Shown here: positions 5,776 through 6,413 of the stretch, piece by piece
Position numbering within the stretch: the stretch's first letter is position 1
Layout: every line of letters begins with the position of its first letter
DNA from: CBDTYW01 sp965364735
GTDB taxonomy: Bacteria; Actinomycetota; Nitriliruptoria; Nitriliruptorales; Nitriliruptoraceae
Reading direction: 5' to 3'
DNA: 6,413 nucleotides
NCBI GenBank assembly: GCA_965364735.1
Contig: CBDTYW010000220.1
Location: forward strand, 1-6,413
Translations under genes and position numbers: made by a program
Notes under the pieces: model-generated
Database searches by the model: none
The model's input: only the letters and a program-made list of their open reading frames with translations
What the model was told of the DNA's origin: nothing

Positions 5776-6413
5776 CTAGGTGCGGTGGGCTCCCGCTCCA
5801 CCGCGCGGATCTCGCAGGAGCACCTGCATCGCTTCCTGCCAGCCCAGCACCTGACCGGTCAACGACGGGTCGCCGATGCGGACGATCGCGCCCTCGAGGT
5901 CGCTGCGGGTGGTCACCGTGACCTGCTCGCCCGCAAGCCCGGTCTCGCGGGCGAAGCGGGCACGGGTCAGGTCCGGCGCACGATGCGCCGGCACGCGCAG
6001 GACGACGCGGACGCGGGAGCTCGCGACGTCGGTGTGCTCGCTGAGCCAGGCGACGACCCGAGCGGCGAGGTCCAGCCGCTCCATCGTGACGACCACCGCA
6101 TGGGGCGTCACCTCGGCGTGCGCGGCCACCAGCGCGAGCCCCACGGCGAAGCCGCCGTCCACGCGTGCCCGGTCGACCGTCTCGTCGACGCCGACGGCGT
6201 GGAGCTCGACCGGCTCATGTTCGCGCGGGACCGCCCTACGAACCGGGAGCCGTGCCACGACGTCGCTCGTCCGGTGACCGAGGTCCGCGACCCACGTCGC
6301 GATCAGCGCCTCGTCGAGCTCGAGGTCATCGGCGATGCGCGCGAGCGCGGCACCGCCGCGACGCAGCGCGCGGGCACGCGCCCTGAGACGCTCGTCGGGC
6401 TCGCACGCGGGGC
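5776..6413 (-). CDS. Helix-turn-helix protein with possibly LAGLIDADG-like C-terminal region (N-terminus cut by window edge)
   Basis: The frame is open from the right edge to a TAG at 5776-5778, giving 211 visible residues; the start lies outside the window. Visible residues about 5-45 (ending LARIADDLELDEALIATWVADL) look like a helix-turn-helix of the kind RARxLRxxGxSxxxIAxxLGVxxxTVxxWVRD. After a basic linker (51-63), residues about 70-195 alternate strands and helices: GFAVGLALVAAHAEV, ARVVAWLSE, RVRVVLRVPAH, RARFARETGL, then GAIVRIGDPSLTGQVLGW. This order resembles an actinobacterial family with an N-terminal HTH and a degenerate LAGLIDADG-like domain (GVALYxGEGxK, FLRWLR, RLRVxLxxH, FWSEVTGLP, MGWI). 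The acidic residues expected of an active nuclease are not evident, so a DNA-binding or regulatory role is more likely. A GTG at 6258 could open a shorter protein, but that would discard the HTH and has no reason to be preferred. I am fairly sure it is coding, less sure of the family. Confidence 0.55.
   Translation of the reverse strand, partial: PACEPDERLRARARALRRGGAALARIADDLELDEALIATWVADLGHRTSDVVARLPVRRAVPREHEPVELHAVGVDETVDRARVDGGFAVGLALVAAHAEVTPHAVVVTMERLDLAARVVAWLSEHTDVASSRVRVVLRVPAHRAPDLTRARFARETGLAGEQVTVTTRSDLEGAIVRIGDPSLTGQVLGWQEAMQVLLRDPRGGAGAHRT

Noticed and set aside
1..6413. tRNA, rRNA, CRISPR array, insertion sequence or defence system
   Set aside because: No cloverleaf-like region, regularly spaced repeats, transposase motifs or terminal inverted repeats were seen, and almost all of the DNA is covered by recognised coding regions.

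Overview
This window is GC-rich DNA of about 70% G+C. It has short intergenic gaps, frequent long spurious ORFs antisense to real genes, and GTG starts beside ATG starts. That composition, an Rv2466c-type (mycothiol-linked) thioredoxin-fold protein, an actinobacterial-style RecC N-terminus and TAGnnT -10-like boxes suggest a high-GC, possibly deep-branching, actinobacterium. The species cannot be named from the sequence. No rRNA, tRNA, CRISPR array, insertion sequence or prophage gene was seen, so this looks like chromosomal backbone DNA.

Layout from left to right. (1) 1-601, minus: the N-terminal 200 residues of RecC, running off the left edge. (2) 602-685: divergent promoter region. (3) 686-1417, plus: an Rv2466c-like DsbA-family protein whose active site is CPFA rather than CPWC. 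(4) 1427-3466, minus: a 679-residue polytopic membrane protein of the O-antigen ligase/polymerase (Wzy_C) superfamily with a TPR-like C-terminal tail. (5) 3487-4446, minus: an MDR-superfamily NAD(P)H-dependent oxidoreductase without the usual zinc ligands, 20 bp upstream of the ligase gene and probably cotranscribed with it. (6) 4447-4523: a second divergent promoter region. (7) 4524-5180, plus: a 218-residue protein that looks like only the head (H) domain of polyphosphate kinase 1. (8) 5173-5739, minus: a single-pass membrane protein resembling DUF3105, overlapping the previous gene tail to tail by 8 bp. (9) 5776-6413, minus: a helix-turn-helix protein with a possibly LAGLIDADG-like C-terminal region, running off the right edge.

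The genes do not form one obvious pathway. RecC belongs to DNA repair, the Rv2466c-like protein to thiol redox chemistry, the Wzy_C protein to envelope glycan assembly, and the MDR protein to small-molecule reduction. The least usual item is the free-standing PPK1 head domain. It has its own ribosome binding site, start and stop, its length is close to that of one structural domain, and the catalytic domains of the kinase are absent on both sides. It could be a regulatory partner of polyphosphate kinase or a domain put to another use.
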